NCBI RefSeq assembly: GCF_003865135.1
Contig: NZ_BHZC01000001.1
Span: 2,728,001 to 2,792,000, forward strand
Reading direction: 5' to 3'
Source of the DNA: Streptomyces chrestomyceticus JCM 4735
GTDB taxonomy: Bacteria; Actinomycetota; Actinomycetes; Streptomycetales; Streptomycetaceae
Length of the DNA stretch: 64,000 nucleotides
Part shown: positions 27,924 to 37,601 of the stretch, in pieces
Position numbering within the stretch: position 1 is the first letter of the stretch
How the letters are laid out: the number at the start of each line of letters is the position of its first letter
Notes under the pieces: generated by a model
The model's database searches: none
What the model was told of the DNA's origin: nothing
The model's input: only the letters and a program-made list of their open reading frames with translations
Program-made: the position numbers and the translations under genes

Positions 27924-29030
27924 TCAGCGCTCCGAGGCGGCGAGCTGCCCGCAGGCGCCGTCGATCTCCTGCCCGCGCGTGTCGCGGACGGTCACCGGCA
28001 CGCCGTGCGCGGCGATGGCCTCCACGAACGCCTTCTCGTCCTCGGGACGGGACGCCGTCCACTTGGACCCGGGCGTCGGATTCAGCGGGATCAGGTTCAC
28101 ATGGACCCGCCTGCCCTTGAGCAGGCGTCCCAGCAGGTCACCGCGCCACGCCTGGTCGTTGATGTCCCGGATCAGGGCGTACTCGATCGAGATCCGGCGC
28201 CCGGACTTCTCCGCGTACTCCCAGGCCGCGTCCAGCACCTCACGCACCTTCCAGCGCGTGTTGACCGGTACGAGCGTGTCGCGCAGCTCGTCGTCCGGCG
28301 CGTGCAGCGACACCGCGAGCCGGCACTTCAGGCCCTCGTCCGCGAACCGCAGCATCGCCGGGACCAGACCGACCGTGGACACCGTGATGCCCCGCTGGGA
28401 CAGGCCCACCCCGTCGGGCTCGGGGTCGGTCAGCCGCCGGATCGCGCCCACGACCCGCTTGTAGTTCGCCAGCGGCTCGCCCATGCCCATGAAGACGATG
28501 TTGGACAGCCGGGCCGGACCCCCCGGCACCTCACCGTCACGCAGCGCACGCATACCGTCGACGATCTGATGAACGATCTCGGCGGTGGAGAGGTTCCGGT
28601 CCAGCCCCGCCTGCCCCGTCGCACAGAACGGACAGTTCATGCCGCACCCGGCCTGCGACGAGATGCACATCGTGACGCGGTCCGGGTAGCGCATCAGCAC
28701 GGACTCCACGAGCGTCCCGTCGTGCAGCTTCCACAGCGTCTTACGGGTGGTGTCGTCGTCGCACGAGATGTGCCGCACCACACTCATCAGCTCGGGCAGC
28801 AGCTCCGACGCCAGCTTCTCCCGCGCCGCGGCCGGGATGTCCGTCCACTCCGCCGGGTCGTGCGCGTACCGCGCGAAGTAGTGCTGCGATAGCTGCTTGG
28901 CACGGAACGGCTTCTCACCGGCCGCGGCCACGGCTTCGCGCCGCTCGGCGGGGGTGAGATCGGCAAGGTGCCGCGGGGGCTTCTTGGCCCCACGCGGCGC
29001 GACGAAAGTGAGTTCTCCGGGCTTAGGCAT
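27924..29030 (-). CDS. rlmN: 23S rRNA (adenine-C2)-methyltransferase RlmN
   Basis: A 368-residue radical-SAM enzyme that methylates C2 of A2503 in 23S rRNA (and A37 of some tRNAs). The cluster-binding motif is CGMNCPFC near residue 127; GMGEPLANY near residue 180, the RGITVSTVG segment, and the C-terminal [18 protein letters not shown] with the catalytic Cys are all present. ATG 29030. It stands in its usual Streptomyces place downstream of cdsA. Confidence 0.97.
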   Translation of the reverse strand: MPKPGELTFVAPRGAKKPPRHLADLTPAERREAVAAAGEKPFRAKQLSQHYFARYAHDPAEWTDIPAAAREKLASELLPELMSVVRHISCDDDTTRKTLWKLHDGTLVESVLMRYPDRVTMCISSQAGCGMNCPFCATGQAGLDRNLSTAEIVHQIVDGMRALRDGEVPGGPARLSNIVFMGMGEPLANYKRVVGAIRRLTDPEPDGVGLSQRGITVSTVGLVPAMLRFADEGLKCRLAVSLHAPDDELRDTLVPVNTRWKVREVLDAAWEYAEKSGRRISIEYALIRDINDQAWRGDLLGRLLKGRRVHVNLIPLNPTPGSKWTASRPEDEKAFVEAIAAHGVPVTVRDTRGQEIDGACGQLAASER

Positions 29031-29099
29031 GGTTCTTCCAGTGTCGCAGACGTACGAAGTGACGATCGCCGACGCGATCCGGAGCTGTTCTCGACGTGC

Positions 29100-29132
29100 G
29101 TAGGGCCCGCCACCCGGGGTGGCGGGCCCTAC
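29100..29132 (-). terminator. Terminator of the rpsB-tsf-pyrH-frr-cdsA operon
   Basis: A perfect 15-base stem (29100-29114 with 29118-29132, GTAGGGCCCGCCACC) closed by a 3-base loop, between the cdsA stop at 29156 and the rlmN start at 29030. One of the strongest hairpins in the window. Confidence 0.85.
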
Positions 29133-29155
29133 GACCGCATACGGAAAACCGCTGG

Positions 29156-30303
29156 TCAGCCGGAGCCGACGAAGATCACGTACAGCAGCCAGACGATCGG
29201 GGCGGTCGGCAGGAGGGAGTCCAGGCGGTCCATGATCCCGCCGTGGCCGGGCAGCAGGGTGCCCATGTCCTTGATACCGAGGTCCCGCTTGATCATGGAC
29301 TCGCCGAGGTCACCGAGGGTCGCGCTGGCCGCGACGGCGATGCCCAGGAGCAGGCCCTGCCACCAGGCGCCGTCGGTGATGATCAGTTCCATGCACAACG
29401 CGCCCGCGACCATGGCGAACAGCACCGCGCCGAACAGGCCCTCGCGGGTCTTGCCGGGGCTGATGCGCGGGGCGAGCTTGTTCCTGCCGAAGCGCCAGCC
29501 GACCGCGTACGCGCCCGTGTCGCTGACGACGGTCAGCAGCAGGAACGTCAGGACGCGCTCCGGCCCGTCGTCGGCGGCCAGCATCATCGCCACGAACGTC
29601 GCCAGGAACGGCACGTAGAACGCCGCGAAGACGCCTGCCGTGACGTCCCTGAGGTAGTTCTCGGGGGCCTCCGTCATGCGCCACACGAGGGCGGCGAGCG
29701 CGGTGAGCGCCATCGCCACCCAGGCGCCCTCGGCGCCGCGTACGTAGCCGGCGACCACCATCGCCGTACCGCCGAGCGCGAGCGGCACCAGGGGGACCTT
29801 GATGTCCTTGCGCTCCGCCAGCCGCGAGGTCAGTTCCCACAGGCCCACGACCACCGCGACGACTATCACGCCCACGAACAGGGGCTTGTAGACGAAGAGC
29901 GAGAAGAGGATGACCGCGCCGAGGCCGACGCCGACCCCTATGGCGGCCCGGAGGTTGCGTCCCGCGCTCTTCTTCTGCGGCTTGGGGGTTGCTGTGAGCT
30001 GTCGGGCCCCGGCATGGAGGTGGGCATGGGCTCCTGCGGCTGTTCGTCGCGGAACAGGGGGCCGCTCGGCCGAGCGGCCCCCAGGTCGTCCCGGTGGTCC
30101 CGGTGGTCCCGGTCGTCGTCCAGAGGATTCCGGTCGTCGTCCTGGTGTCCGCCTGTGTCGGGCACGATGGGCATGGGGCGAGTCTGCGCCGCCGCGCCCC
30201 AGTCGTGCGCGGGACCCGCCGTACCGACGGGTCCCTGGTCGGGTGGTCCCCATTGACCGGCTCGGCCGACGCCAGGCGGGGCCCCCCAGGATGACTCGTT
30301 CAT
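29156..30303 (-). CDS. cdsA: Phosphatidate cytidylyltransferase, apparent frameshift
   Basis: CdsA makes CDP-diacylglycerol from phosphatidate and CTP, an essential membrane step in phospholipid synthesis. The true start is ATG 30303, which overlaps the frr stop (TGATG). From there the first ~106 residues ([11 protein letters not shown]..., [13 protein letters not shown]) read in one frame; the membrane domain ([15 protein letters not shown] onward, with the signature [18 protein letters not shown] near the end) is in another. The shift lies at a run of five G at 29984-29988; a sixth G gives a single 382-residue protein. A sequencing error is more likely than loss of an essential gene. Confidence 0.9.
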
Positions 30304-30860
30304 CAGACCTCGAGGAGCTCGGATTCCTTGTGCTTGAGGAGCTCGTCCACCTGCGCGACGTACTTCGCGGTGGTGTCGTCGAGCTCCTTCTCCGCCCGGC
30401 GCACCTCGTCCTCGCCGGACTCCTTGTCCTTGACGAGCTTGTCGAGGGTCTCCTTGGCCTTGCGCCGGATGCTGCGGATCGAGATCTTCGAGTCCTCGGC
30501 CTTGTTCTTGGCGACCTTGATGAACTCCCGGCGGCGCTCCTCGGTGAGCTCCGGGAAGTTCACGCGAATGATGTTGCCGTCGTTGCTCGGGTTGACGCCC
30601 AGGTCGGAGTCCCGGATGGCCTGCTCGATGTTGCGCAGCGCGCTCTTGTCGAACGGGGTCACCACGGCCATCCGCGGTTCGGGCACCGAGAACGACGCCA
30701 GCTGGTTGATCGGTGTCATGGCGCCGTAGTAGTCCGCCACGATCTTGTTGAACATCGCCGGGTGCGCACGCCCGGTGCGAATCGCGGCGAAGTCCTCCTT
30801 GGCGACCACGACGGCCTTCTCCATCTTCTCCTCGGCCTCGAGGAGGATCTCTTCGATCAC
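30303..30860 (-). CDS. frr: Ribosome recycling factor
   Basis: A 185-residue protein, exactly the usual RRF length. It splits post-termination ribosomes together with EF-G. Features: [20 protein letters not shown] at the N-terminus, [33 protein letters not shown] 30860 with AGGAG six bases upstream is the start; the longer frame to 30974 is unsupported. Overlaps cdsA by TGATG. Confidence 0.97.
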   Translation of the reverse strand: MIEEILLEAEEKMEKAVVVAKEDFAAIRTGRAHPAMFNKIVADYYGAMTPINQLASFSVPEPRMAVVTPFDKSALRNIEQAIRDSDLGVNPSNDGNIIRVNFPELTEERRREFIKVAKNKAEDSKISIRSIRRKAKETLDKLVKDKESGEDEVRRAEKELDDTTAKYVAQVDELLKHKESELLEV

Positions 30861-31034
30861 CACTTGCTCCTGGTCTTTTCGGTAAGAAGCAGAGCCTCGC
30901 CCCTGCCGCGCGTCTTCTCCTGCACGGTGTCCGACCGGCAGGCCATTGTCCATCCCCGTGCCGAGGTCATCCACGGCCCGGGGTTGCCGCCCGTACGGAG
31001 CCCTGCCCGTACGGCACTACGGCAGTTGGGGCCG

Positions 31035-31808
31035 TCAGGCCCGGGTGCCCTGATCGCTGACGAGCGTGCCGATCTTCTCACCCTTCACCGCGCGCGCGAT
31101 GTTGCCCTCGGCGAGCAGCTCGAAGACGAGGATCGGAAGCTTGTTGTCACGGCAGAGCGTGATGGCGGTCGCGTCGGCGACCTTGAGGTCACGGGTGATG
31201 ACCTCGCCGTACTCCAGGGCGTCGAACTTCACCGCGTCCGGGAACTTCTTGGGGTCGGCGTCGTAGACCCCGTCCACCCCGTTCTTGCCCATCAGCATGG
31301 CCTCGGCGCCGACCTCCAGGGCGCGCTGCGCCGCGGTGGTGTCGGTGGAGAAGTACGGCATGCCCATGCCCGCCCCGAAGATGACCACGCGGCCCTTCTC
31401 CATGTGGCGGACGGCGCGCAGCGGAATGTACGGTTCCGCGACCTGTCCCATGGTGATGGCGGTCTGTACGCGGCAGTCGATGCCCTCCTTCTCCAGGAAG
31501 TCCTGGAGGGCCAGGCAGTTCATGACCGTACCGAGCATGCCCATGTAGTCCGAGCGGGCGCGGTCCATGCCGCGCTGCTGCAGTTCGGCGCCGCGGAAGA
31601 AGTTGCCGCCGCCGATCACGATGGCGATCTCGTAGCCGTCGCGGACCACGGCTGCGATCTCGCGGGCGATGGCGTGCACGACATCGGGGTCGACACCCAG
31701 TCCGCCGCCGCCGGCGAACGCTTCGCCCGACAGCTTCAGAAGGAAGCGTCCCTTCCCGTCACTGTCGGCTTTGTGGGCTGTGTCCGCGCCGTCGGCACCC
31801 TGATTCAT
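31035..31808 (-). CDS. pyrH: UMP kinase
   Basis: A 257-residue amino-acid-kinase-fold enzyme that phosphorylates UMP to [47 protein letters not shown] and [11 protein letters not shown] are diagnostic. ATG 31808 has GAGGAGAG upstream. 175 bases separate it from tsf, with no gene between. Confidence 0.97.
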   Translation of the reverse strand: MNQGADGADTAHKADSDGKGRFLLKLSGEAFAGGGGLGVDPDVVHAIAREIAAVVRDGYEIAIVIGGGNFFRGAELQQRGMDRARSDYMGMLGTVMNCLALQDFLEKEGIDCRVQTAITMGQVAEPYIPLRAVRHMEKGRVVIFGAGMGMPYFSTDTTAAQRALEVGAEAMLMGKNGVDGVYDADPKKFPDAVKFDALEYGEVITRDLKVADATAITLCRDNKLPILVFELLAEGNIARAVKGEKIGTLVSDQGTRA

Positions 31809-31984
31809 CACGCTCTCCTCGTGCACATACGAAGAAGGCCATTGCCGGGGGTCTGGTGCAGATCCCTGTACGGCAATGGCCTCCTCGTCACATCTGCGGC
31901 CGGCCGGTATGCGGCCGACTGCGTACGACCCTAGCGGGGCCGCAGGTCATTCGCTGGCCTTGGCGACAAGGCCCACGGCTTGGC

Positions 31985-32821
31985 TCAGGCGCCGACGCGG
32001 ATGCGCGCGAAGCGCTTCAGCGAGACACCGGCCTCGTTCAGGACCTTCTCGACGGACTTCTTGTTGTCCTTCGCGAAGGGCTGCGCGAGCAGCGTGTTCT
32101 CCTTGAAGAAGCCGTTGACGCGACCCTCGACGATCTTCGGGAGGGCGGCCTCGGGCTTGCCCTCCTCACGCGAGGTGGCCTCGGCGACGCGACGCTCGTT
32201 CTCGACGACGTCGGCCGGAACGTCCTCACGGGTGAGGTACTTCGGCGCGAACGCGGCGATGTGCTGCGCGACGTCCTTGGCGGTCTCGGCGTTCTCCTTG
32301 TCCAGCTCGACCAGGACGCCGACCTGCGGCGGGAGGTCGGGCATGGTGCGGTGCATGTAAGCGGCCACGTAGCCGCCGGAGAACTGCGCGAAGCGGTCCA
32401 GGACGATCTTCTCGCCGAGCGTGGCGTTGGCCTCGTCGACGTACGCCTGGACGGTCTTGCCGGCCTCGATCTCGGAGGCGAGCAGCGTCTCCAGGTCGGC
32501 CGGGGAGGTGGCGGCGACGTGCGCGGCGAGCGCGTTGGCGACGGCCAGGAACTTCTCGCCCTTGGCGACGAAGTCCGTCTCGCACTTCAGCTCCAGCAGG
32601 ACGCCGGAGGTCTTGTCCTCGGAGATGAGGGAGACGACGGCGCCGTTCTCGGCCGAACGGCTCTCGCGCTTGGCGACGCCCTTCTGGCCCTTGACGCGGA
32701 GGATCTCCACGGCCTTGTCGACGCTGCCCTCGGCCTCGTCCAGGGCCTTCTTGCAGTCCATCATGCCGGCGCCGGTCAGCTCACGGAGCTTCTTGACGTC
32801 CGCGGCGGTGTAGTTCGCCAT
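31985..32821 (-). CDS. tsf: Translation elongation factor Ts
   Basis: A 278-residue EF-Ts, the nucleotide exchange factor for EF-Tu. UBA-like N-terminus [19 protein letters not shown], then [26 protein letters not shown], and C-terminal [20 protein letters not shown] 32821. Second gene of the rpsB operon. Confidence 0.97.
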   Translation of the reverse strand: MANYTAADVKKLRELTGAGMMDCKKALDEAEGSVDKAVEILRVKGQKGVAKRESRSAENGAVVSLISEDKTSGVLLELKCETDFVAKGEKFLAVANALAAHVAATSPADLETLLASEIEAGKTVQAYVDEANATLGEKIVLDRFAQFSGGYVAAYMHRTMPDLPPQVGVLVELDKENAETAKDVAQHIAAFAPKYLTREDVPADVVENERRVAEATSREEGKPEAALPKIVEGRVNGFFKENTLLAQPFAKDNKKSVEKVLNEAGVSLKRFARIRVGA

Positions 32822-32871
32822 GGTCTGTGAATCTCTTCTCGAAATCTCGACAGTCGAAAGATCTACGGGTG

Positions 32872-32911
32872 GACGGCGGGGGCGGCGCTCGTGGCGCCCT
32901 CCCCCGCCGTC
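32872..32911 (-). terminator. Hairpin between rpsB and tsf
   Basis: GACGGCGGGGG pairs with CCCCCGCCGTC, with an inner GGCGC/GCGCC stem. It may be an attenuator that sets the rpsB to tsf ratio; its effect cannot be read from the sequence. Confidence 0.65.
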
Positions 32912-32930
32912 GTCAACCGATGGTGCGGCG

Positions 32931-33833
32931 TCAGGCCTGCTCGGCGTCCGCGGCCGGCTTCTCGGCCTCGGCCTCGGCGGCGGGGGCCTCGGCGGCCGGG
33001 GCCTCGGCGGGCTTGTCCTCGGCCTTGGCCTCGTCGGCCTTGGCGTCGTCGGCCTTCTTCTCGCCCTCGAGCAGGTCGCGCTCCCACTCGGCGAGCGGCT
33101 CGCCGGCCTTCTCGCCCGGCTTCTGGTCGCCGGTGGCGACGCCGGAGCGGGCGATGAGGCCCTCGGCGACGGCGTCGGCGATCACGCGGGTGAGCAGGGT
33201 GACGGAGCGGATCGCGTCGTCGTTACCCGGGATCTTGTAGTCGACCTCGTCCGGGTCGCAGTTCGTGTCGAGGATCGCCACGACCGGGATGTTCAGCTTG
33301 CGCGCCTCGCCGACGGCGATGTGCTCCTTCTTGGTGTCCACGATCCAGACGGCGCTGGGCACCTTCTGCATCTCGCGGATACCGCCGAGGGTCTTCTCCA
33401 GCTTGGCCTTCTCGCGGGAGAGAACCAGCAGCTCCTTCTTGGTGAGGCCGGAGGCGGCCACATCCTCGAAGTCGATCTGCTCGAGCTCCTTCAGGCGCTG
33501 CAGGCGCTTGTAGACGGTCGAGAAGTTGGTCAGCATGCCGCCGAGCCAGCGCTGGTTCACGTAGGGCATGCCCACGCGGGTCGCCTGCTCGGCAATGGCC
33601 TCCTGGGCCTGCTTCTTGGTGCCGACGAACATCACCGAGCCGCCGTGGGCGACGGTCTCCTTGACGAACTCGTAGGCGCGGTCGATGTACGACAGCGACT
33701 GGAGCAGGTCGATGATGTAGATGCCGTTGCGCTCCGTGAAGATGAAGCGCTTCATCTTCGGGTTCCAACGGCGGGTCTGGTGCCCGAAGTGGACGCCGCT
33801 CTCCAGCAGCTCCCGCATCGTGACGACGGCCAT
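32931..33833 (-). CDS. rpsB: 30S ribosomal protein S2
   Basis: A 300-residue S2 with the family core ([47 protein letters not shown]) and the Ala/Glu/Lys-rich C-terminal tail typical of Streptomyces. ATG 33833 with GAGGAG upstream; the frame running to 34031 is not supported. Head gene of the rpsB-tsf-pyrH-frr-cdsA run. Confidence 0.97.
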   Translation of the reverse strand: MAVVTMRELLESGVHFGHQTRRWNPKMKRFIFTERNGIYIIDLLQSLSYIDRAYEFVKETVAHGGSVMFVGTKKQAQEAIAEQATRVGMPYVNQRWLGGMLTNFSTVYKRLQRLKELEQIDFEDVAASGLTKKELLVLSREKAKLEKTLGGIREMQKVPSAVWIVDTKKEHIAVGEARKLNIPVVAILDTNCDPDEVDYKIPGNDDAIRSVTLLTRVIADAVAEGLIARSGVATGDQKPGEKAGEPLAEWERDLLEGEKKADDAKADEAKAEDKPAEAPAAEAPAAEAEAEKPAADAEQA

Positions 33834-34155
33834 GGCCGTACTCCTCGTGTTACTCGGTTCCACTGCGGCCGGGCGGCCGCGGTGCCTGACGCCCCGGCGC
33901 GCTCTGCCGGGGAAGGAACCTTGCGGGGCCTTCCGAGGACCGAGGGGCGCGTCCACCGTGCTGCCCGAATGGGGAATGTTGCGCTGGTGGCGGGGCGTGC
34001 GAAGTCGACCCGGTGACCCGGATCGCCACATGAAGTGTACGGGACCGCCGAAGGGACGGGCGACACACTCCTTTCGGCCAGGGGGTGGGGGTGGGGCGGG
34101 GGTGCGGTCGGGGGTGGGGTGGGAGGGGCGGGGTGCGGGCCTGCCAGGCTCTTTG
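33834..34155. other. rpsB upstream region
   Basis: Should hold the rpsB promoter and leader on the minus strand. A possible -10 (TACACT) lies on the minus strand near 34040, but no good -35 pairs with it. Nothing in either strand looks like a gene. Confidence 0.4.
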
Positions 34156-34347
34156 GGCGTTGCGGCGTTGCGGCGTTGCGGCGTTGCGGCGTTGCGGCGT
34201 TGCGGCGTTGCGGCGTTGCGGCGTTGCGGCGTTGCGGCGTTGCGGCGTTGCGGCGTTGCGGCGTTGCGGCGTTGCGGCGTTGCGGCGTTGCGGCGTTGCG
34301 GCGTTGCGGCGTTGCGGCGTTGCGGCGTTGCGGCGTTGCGGCGTTGC
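34156..34347. repeat. Perfect tandem repeat, 24 copies of an 8-base unit
   Basis: GGCGTTGC is repeated 24 times without a single mismatch (192 bases), followed by a partial GGC. The unit contains no stop codon in any frame, so all six frames are open through it (plus strand ALRRCGVA, minus strand NAATPQRR). It lies between the divergent rpsB and M23 peptidase genes. Perfect identity means it is young or actively changing length. Confidence 0.98.
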
Positions 34348-34594
34348 GGCCTACCGGCCTCACGGTTTACGGGCTCCTGGTGTGATGCGCGCGCCTCTCC
34401 GGTGCCCCCTGATGGCTGCCCGGAGCTTTGCCGCCTTGAGGAGTGTCCTCAGGGGGAATGAGCGCTCCGGACAAGGCCCGAGCAGGGGCGGCCCGAGGTA
34501 TCGCACGGGTGACGACGTTGCACACAACCCGTCGGTAATCCACCGATCCAGCTCAAGATCCCCAAGCTGCGGCCGATCAAGGCACCGTCGTGAC

Positions 34595-35764
34595 ATGCGA
34601 CAACGAACCGCCTTCGCGGCCCTACGCACCGCAGTCACCCGACAACCGGCACGAGCCGCACACGCCGTACCCACTACTGACACGCACCCCCCGGGGCTAC
34701 CGCCACCACCCCCCGTTGATTCCAGCTCCAGACGGGTGACGCACGCCCGGCGCACCACGCCCCCAACCGCCCGCCTCCTGGCCCTGTGCGCAGCGGGCAC
34801 CGCAACGGCCGTGCTGTCGGCCGGAGCCGCCACGGCTGGGGCCACCACAACTGGAGTGGCATTCGCCCATGCCGTTCCCCCCACCCCCAAGGAGCCTGCG
34901 GACAAGGAGCCTGCGGAATCACCGGAATACCGTCCGCCACCTCCCCACCCGACCGATCCTGGTCAAAGCCGCCCAGCTCCGCCGGCTGCCGGCGAGCGAG
35001 CTTGGCCCGTCACTGGAGCGGCGGGCGCGCGGCCCACCGTCGCGCGCGGTTGGGAGCCCCCACCCGCCCCCTGGGCGCCCGGCCATCGGGGGGTGGATCT
35101 CCTCGCGGCCGAGGACGCGACGGTACGGGCCGCCGCTCCTGGACGCGTGCTCTTCGCCGGCAAGGTGGCAGGCCGAGGCGTCCTGTCGATCGAAGTCTCA
35201 GGGTCCGGTCGCCCACCACTACGCACCACGTACGAACCGGTCCACCCGACCGTCCACAAGGGTGACCACGTCACCGCAGGTCAGACAGTGGCCAAGCTCG
35301 GCCCGGGCCCGTTCCACTGCTCCACCCCGTGCCTGCACTGGGGCCTGCTGCGCGACAAGACCTACCTGGACCCGCTGTCCCTGCTCCCGGCGGCAATGCT
35401 GAACCCCGGCCCGTCGAGGCTCCTCCCGGTCATCAACGTGCCCGAGCCGAACAACGCCCCAGGACGCCGCGATCCCCCACGCTCGCGTCACCCCCGCCGT
35501 ACGAGATCCCCCGACCCAGGCCGGACACGGAAGCGAAACCCACCGACCAGCCTCACGCGGTCTTCGCACTCCCCCCTGCAACAGCGCCGATCCCCCATCC
35601 CCGACACCACCATCCCCTCCCCCACCCCGAGCAGAGAGGACCGGCCGGCCGATCAGCCCTTTACCCCACCCAGGACCATGGCGACCGCGGCCTCCGTGAT
35701 TTGCGTGGGCTCTTCCGCGGCCCCGAGCTCGATGCGGCGGACAGCGGCGTCGACGATGCCCTGA
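34595..35764 (+). CDS. M23-family (LytM-like) secreted peptidase
   Basis: A 389-residue protein. An N-terminal stretch of ~55 residues precedes a hydrophobic signal-like segment (LLALCAAGTATAVLSAGAATAG) and a Pro-rich linker. The M23 domain follows: GHRGVDLLA (HxxxD zinc motif), GRVLFAGKVAGRGVL, and CLHWGL, where the first His of the usual HxH is Cys. After LLPVINVP an extra basic, Pro-rich tail of ~105 residues overlaps the tetR gene antisense by 112 bases; this tail may be wrong if a frameshift is present. ATG 34595 is uncertain, since the frame is open from 34085 through the tandem repeat. Confidence 0.75.
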   Translation: MRQRTAFAALRTAVTRQPARAAHAVPTTDTHPPGLPPPPPVDSSSRRVTHARRTTPPTARLLALCAAGTATAVLSAGAATAGATTTGVAFAHAVPPTPKEPADKEPAESPEYRPPPPHPTDPGQSRPAPPAAGERAWPVTGAAGARPTVARGWEPPPAPWAPGHRGVDLLAAEDATVRAAAPGRVLFAGKVAGRGVLSIEVSGSGRPPLRTTYEPVHPTVHKGDHVTAGQTVAKLGPGPFHCSTPCLHWGLLRDKTYLDPLSLLPAAMLNPGPSRLLPVINVPEPNNAPGRRDPPRSRHPRRTRSPDPGRTRKRNPPTSLTRSSHSPLQQRRSPIPDTTIPSPTPSREDRPADQPFTPPRTMATAASVICVGSSAAPSSMRRTAASTMP

Positions 35765-36234
35765 AGCAGCATGGCGGCGAGACGCGGCTGCTCGTGCCCG
35801 AGGCCGGCCAAGGCCTCCACGATCATCGCGATCAGCCCACCGTGCGCGGCACGGATCTTCTCCCGCGCGCCGGCGTCCAGCTCACCAGCCGAGATCGCGA
35901 CGACGGCCCGGTGACGGCGGTCCCCGACCAGCGCGAGCTGTTGCCGCACATACGCCTCGATCTTGGCCTCGGGTGTCTCGACCCGCTCCATCGCCGCCTC
36001 GACCTCAGCCGCCCACACGGGGAAGTCGACAGCGCAGAGCTCTTCGACGACAGCCGCGCGGGAACGGAAGTACTCGTAGACGGAGGAGCGCGCGAGACCC
36101 GTTCGCTCAGCGAGGGCGGGGAAGGTCAACGCCTCGGTCCCGCCTTCGGACAGCAGGGTGCGGGCGGCGTCCAGAAGGGCGCCACGCTGCATCGTCCGGT
36201 GCTCGGCCACAGAGGCCGCTCGAATCCTGGGCAC
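35653..36234 (-). CDS. TetR-family transcriptional regulator
   Basis: A 193-residue regulator with the TetR helix-turn-helix in residues ~17-62 (ALLDAARTLLSEGG, ALTFPALAERTGLARSSVYEYF). The C-terminal ligand domain has no recognisable specificity. GTG start at 36234. Target unknown; the M23 gene on the other strand converges onto it. Confidence 0.85.
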   Translation of the reverse strand: MPRIRAASVAEHRTMQRGALLDAARTLLSEGGTEALTFPALAERTGLARSSVYEYFRSRAAVVEELCAVDFPVWAAEVEAAMERVETPEAKIEAYVRQQLALVGDRRHRAVVAISAGELDAGAREKIRAAHGGLIAMIVEALAGLGHEQPRLAAMLLQGIVDAAVRRIELGAAEEPTQITEAAVAMVLGGVKG

Positions 36235-36789
36235 GTCACCACTCTACGGATGGCACGCCGGACACGGCACTCCGCATCACGATGTGTCCATGCCGACACC
36301 CCGGAGAACGACACCGAACGAGGCCGGTGAGGGGGCTGCGGCGGGCCGACGACGCGGCGAGACACCGAAAGCAGCCAGGCCAGGGAGGGGGTAGCCCCCG
36401 AGAGCAGAGATTCAGCCTCAGCTAGGGAGGGAGACAAACAAGGGCAGCGGCCACAGGGGCGACCGCGGGGGCGCGTTCAGGAGGCCGAGCAAGCAGGCAA
36501 GCACGATAGCGAGGGCCGGCACGACGTCCGGAACGGGGACACGAGCGCCTGGCATGGGTACTGGTGCGCAGGTGGATGCTGATGCCGATAGTCGTGGAGC
36601 GACTGCAGGTACGTGCGAGAAGCCCAGGCGCTGACCAGGGCTGGCTACCTCCCGCGGGCTCTCGACGGCGGGTCGGAGAACACCGACCGCAGGGTCAATG
36701 CGCGAGGCTCCCCACACCGATCCCGAGTCAATTCGAATCGGCCATGGCCGAGTGCGACGGCAAGGCGCGGACCCCGAATCCGGACGCGG

Positions 36790-37030
36790 GCACCGAAGCC
36801 GGGTTCGGGTGCGGTGGCCAGGTGCGGGCACTGCAGTCAGGTCCAGGAGCGGCGGCCAGGCGCAGACGCTGAAGCCGGACACGGCGTCGAAGCCAGGTTC
36901 GAGTGCAGCGGCCAAGTGCGGCGCTGCAGTCAGGCCCGGGGCGGCGGCCAGGCCCAGGGGCCGAGGCCGGACACGGCGTCGAAGCCGGGTTCGGGGGGCG
37001 GCCAGGCGCGGTGGCGGCGGGCGGACGCGG
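36790..37030. repeat. Imperfect ~93-base tandem repeat, about 2.5 copies
   Basis: Units begin at GAAGCC(A/G)GGTTCG at 36795, 36889 and 36981, that is with periods of 94 and 92. Copies one and two share GTGCAGCGGCCA-like, CTGCAGTCAGG and GCGGCGGCCAGGC blocks; the third decays after ~40 bases. The period is not a coding multiple in a consistent frame. Confidence 0.8.
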
Positions 37031-37228
37031 ACGCCACGGTCAGGCGCGGACGCTGCGCGCTGCGGGTCAGACGCGGGCGCTGCGGAGCGCAAGGAGGCGG
37101 TCGCGGGGACGGCGTGAGCTTTAGTGCGCCTAGGAGGGAGCTCGAATTAGGCGCTCCCGGTGCGAACGCCGCCGGTGAGCAAGCCGCGCTGGAACGGCCG
37201 AGGGGCAGGGCCGGGGCGGAGAGGAGGG

Positions 37229-37310
37229 AGGAGGAGGTGGGGTGGGTGGGCAGGGGGGAGGGGAGGGGCCGGGGGGCGGGGGGCGGGGGGAAACGAAGCG
37301 AAAAGCGAGC
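37229..37310 (+). repeat. G-rich tract with G-quadruplex potential
   Basis: More than eight runs of three to six G separated by one to three bases (GGGTGGGTGGGCAGGGGGG, then GGGGAGGGG and three GGGGGGC blocks). It lies downstream of whiG on the opposite strand. Capacity to fold is predicted from the pattern only. Confidence 0.75.
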
Positions 37311-37601
37311 GCCGAGCCCGGAAGGTCCGGGGCTCGGAACCGAGTAAGCACAGGCCAAAGCCAAGCGAAGACCAAGGTGCAGAACCGGGCCAAGGGAGGA
37401 CGCCGACGCAGGTGACTCCGCCGCCTCGGCCCACACACAGGAACCGATGCCTCCGGCAAAGCATCGGCTGCCTGTTGTGGCCAGCCAGCCCCGACCAGCT
37501 TCTATCCAGCACCCGACAACGAGAGTCCTCCGCCCCGGCTACGACACGCCAGGACACGCCCCACCGGGTGGGGCCGGCGGCTCCCCACACCCCGCCCCAG
37601 C

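Larger units (their letters stand above)
36235..37601. other. Gene-poor 1.37-kb region between tetR and whiG
   Basis: Several open frames cover this region (for example 36418-37092 minus), but their translations are Arg/Pro/Gly-rich with no family features and simply reflect high GC and repeats. It holds a ~93-base imperfect repeat and a strongly G-rich tract, annotated separately. I see no gene I would defend. Confidence 0.6.

Noticed and set aside
29156..30253. CdsA starting at ATG 30253 in the downstream frame
   Set aside because: Gives an Arg/Pro-rich N-terminus unlike the family, while the normal N-terminus is present in the other frame with a start overlapping the frr stop.
34156..34347. 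CRISPR array
   Set aside because: The repeat units are only 8 bases and directly adjacent, with no spacers and no cas genes nearby.
34085..34594. N-terminal extension of the M23 peptidase through the tandem repeat
   Set aside because: The 8-base repeat has no stop in any frame, so openness is not evidence of coding; the Arg/Cys/Ala repeat translation resembles no secreted protein N-terminus. Kept only as a phase-variation idea.
36418..37092. 224-residue open frame on the minus strand
   Set aside because: Low-complexity Pro/Arg/Ala translation over the 93-base repeat; no ribosome binding site or recognisable domain.
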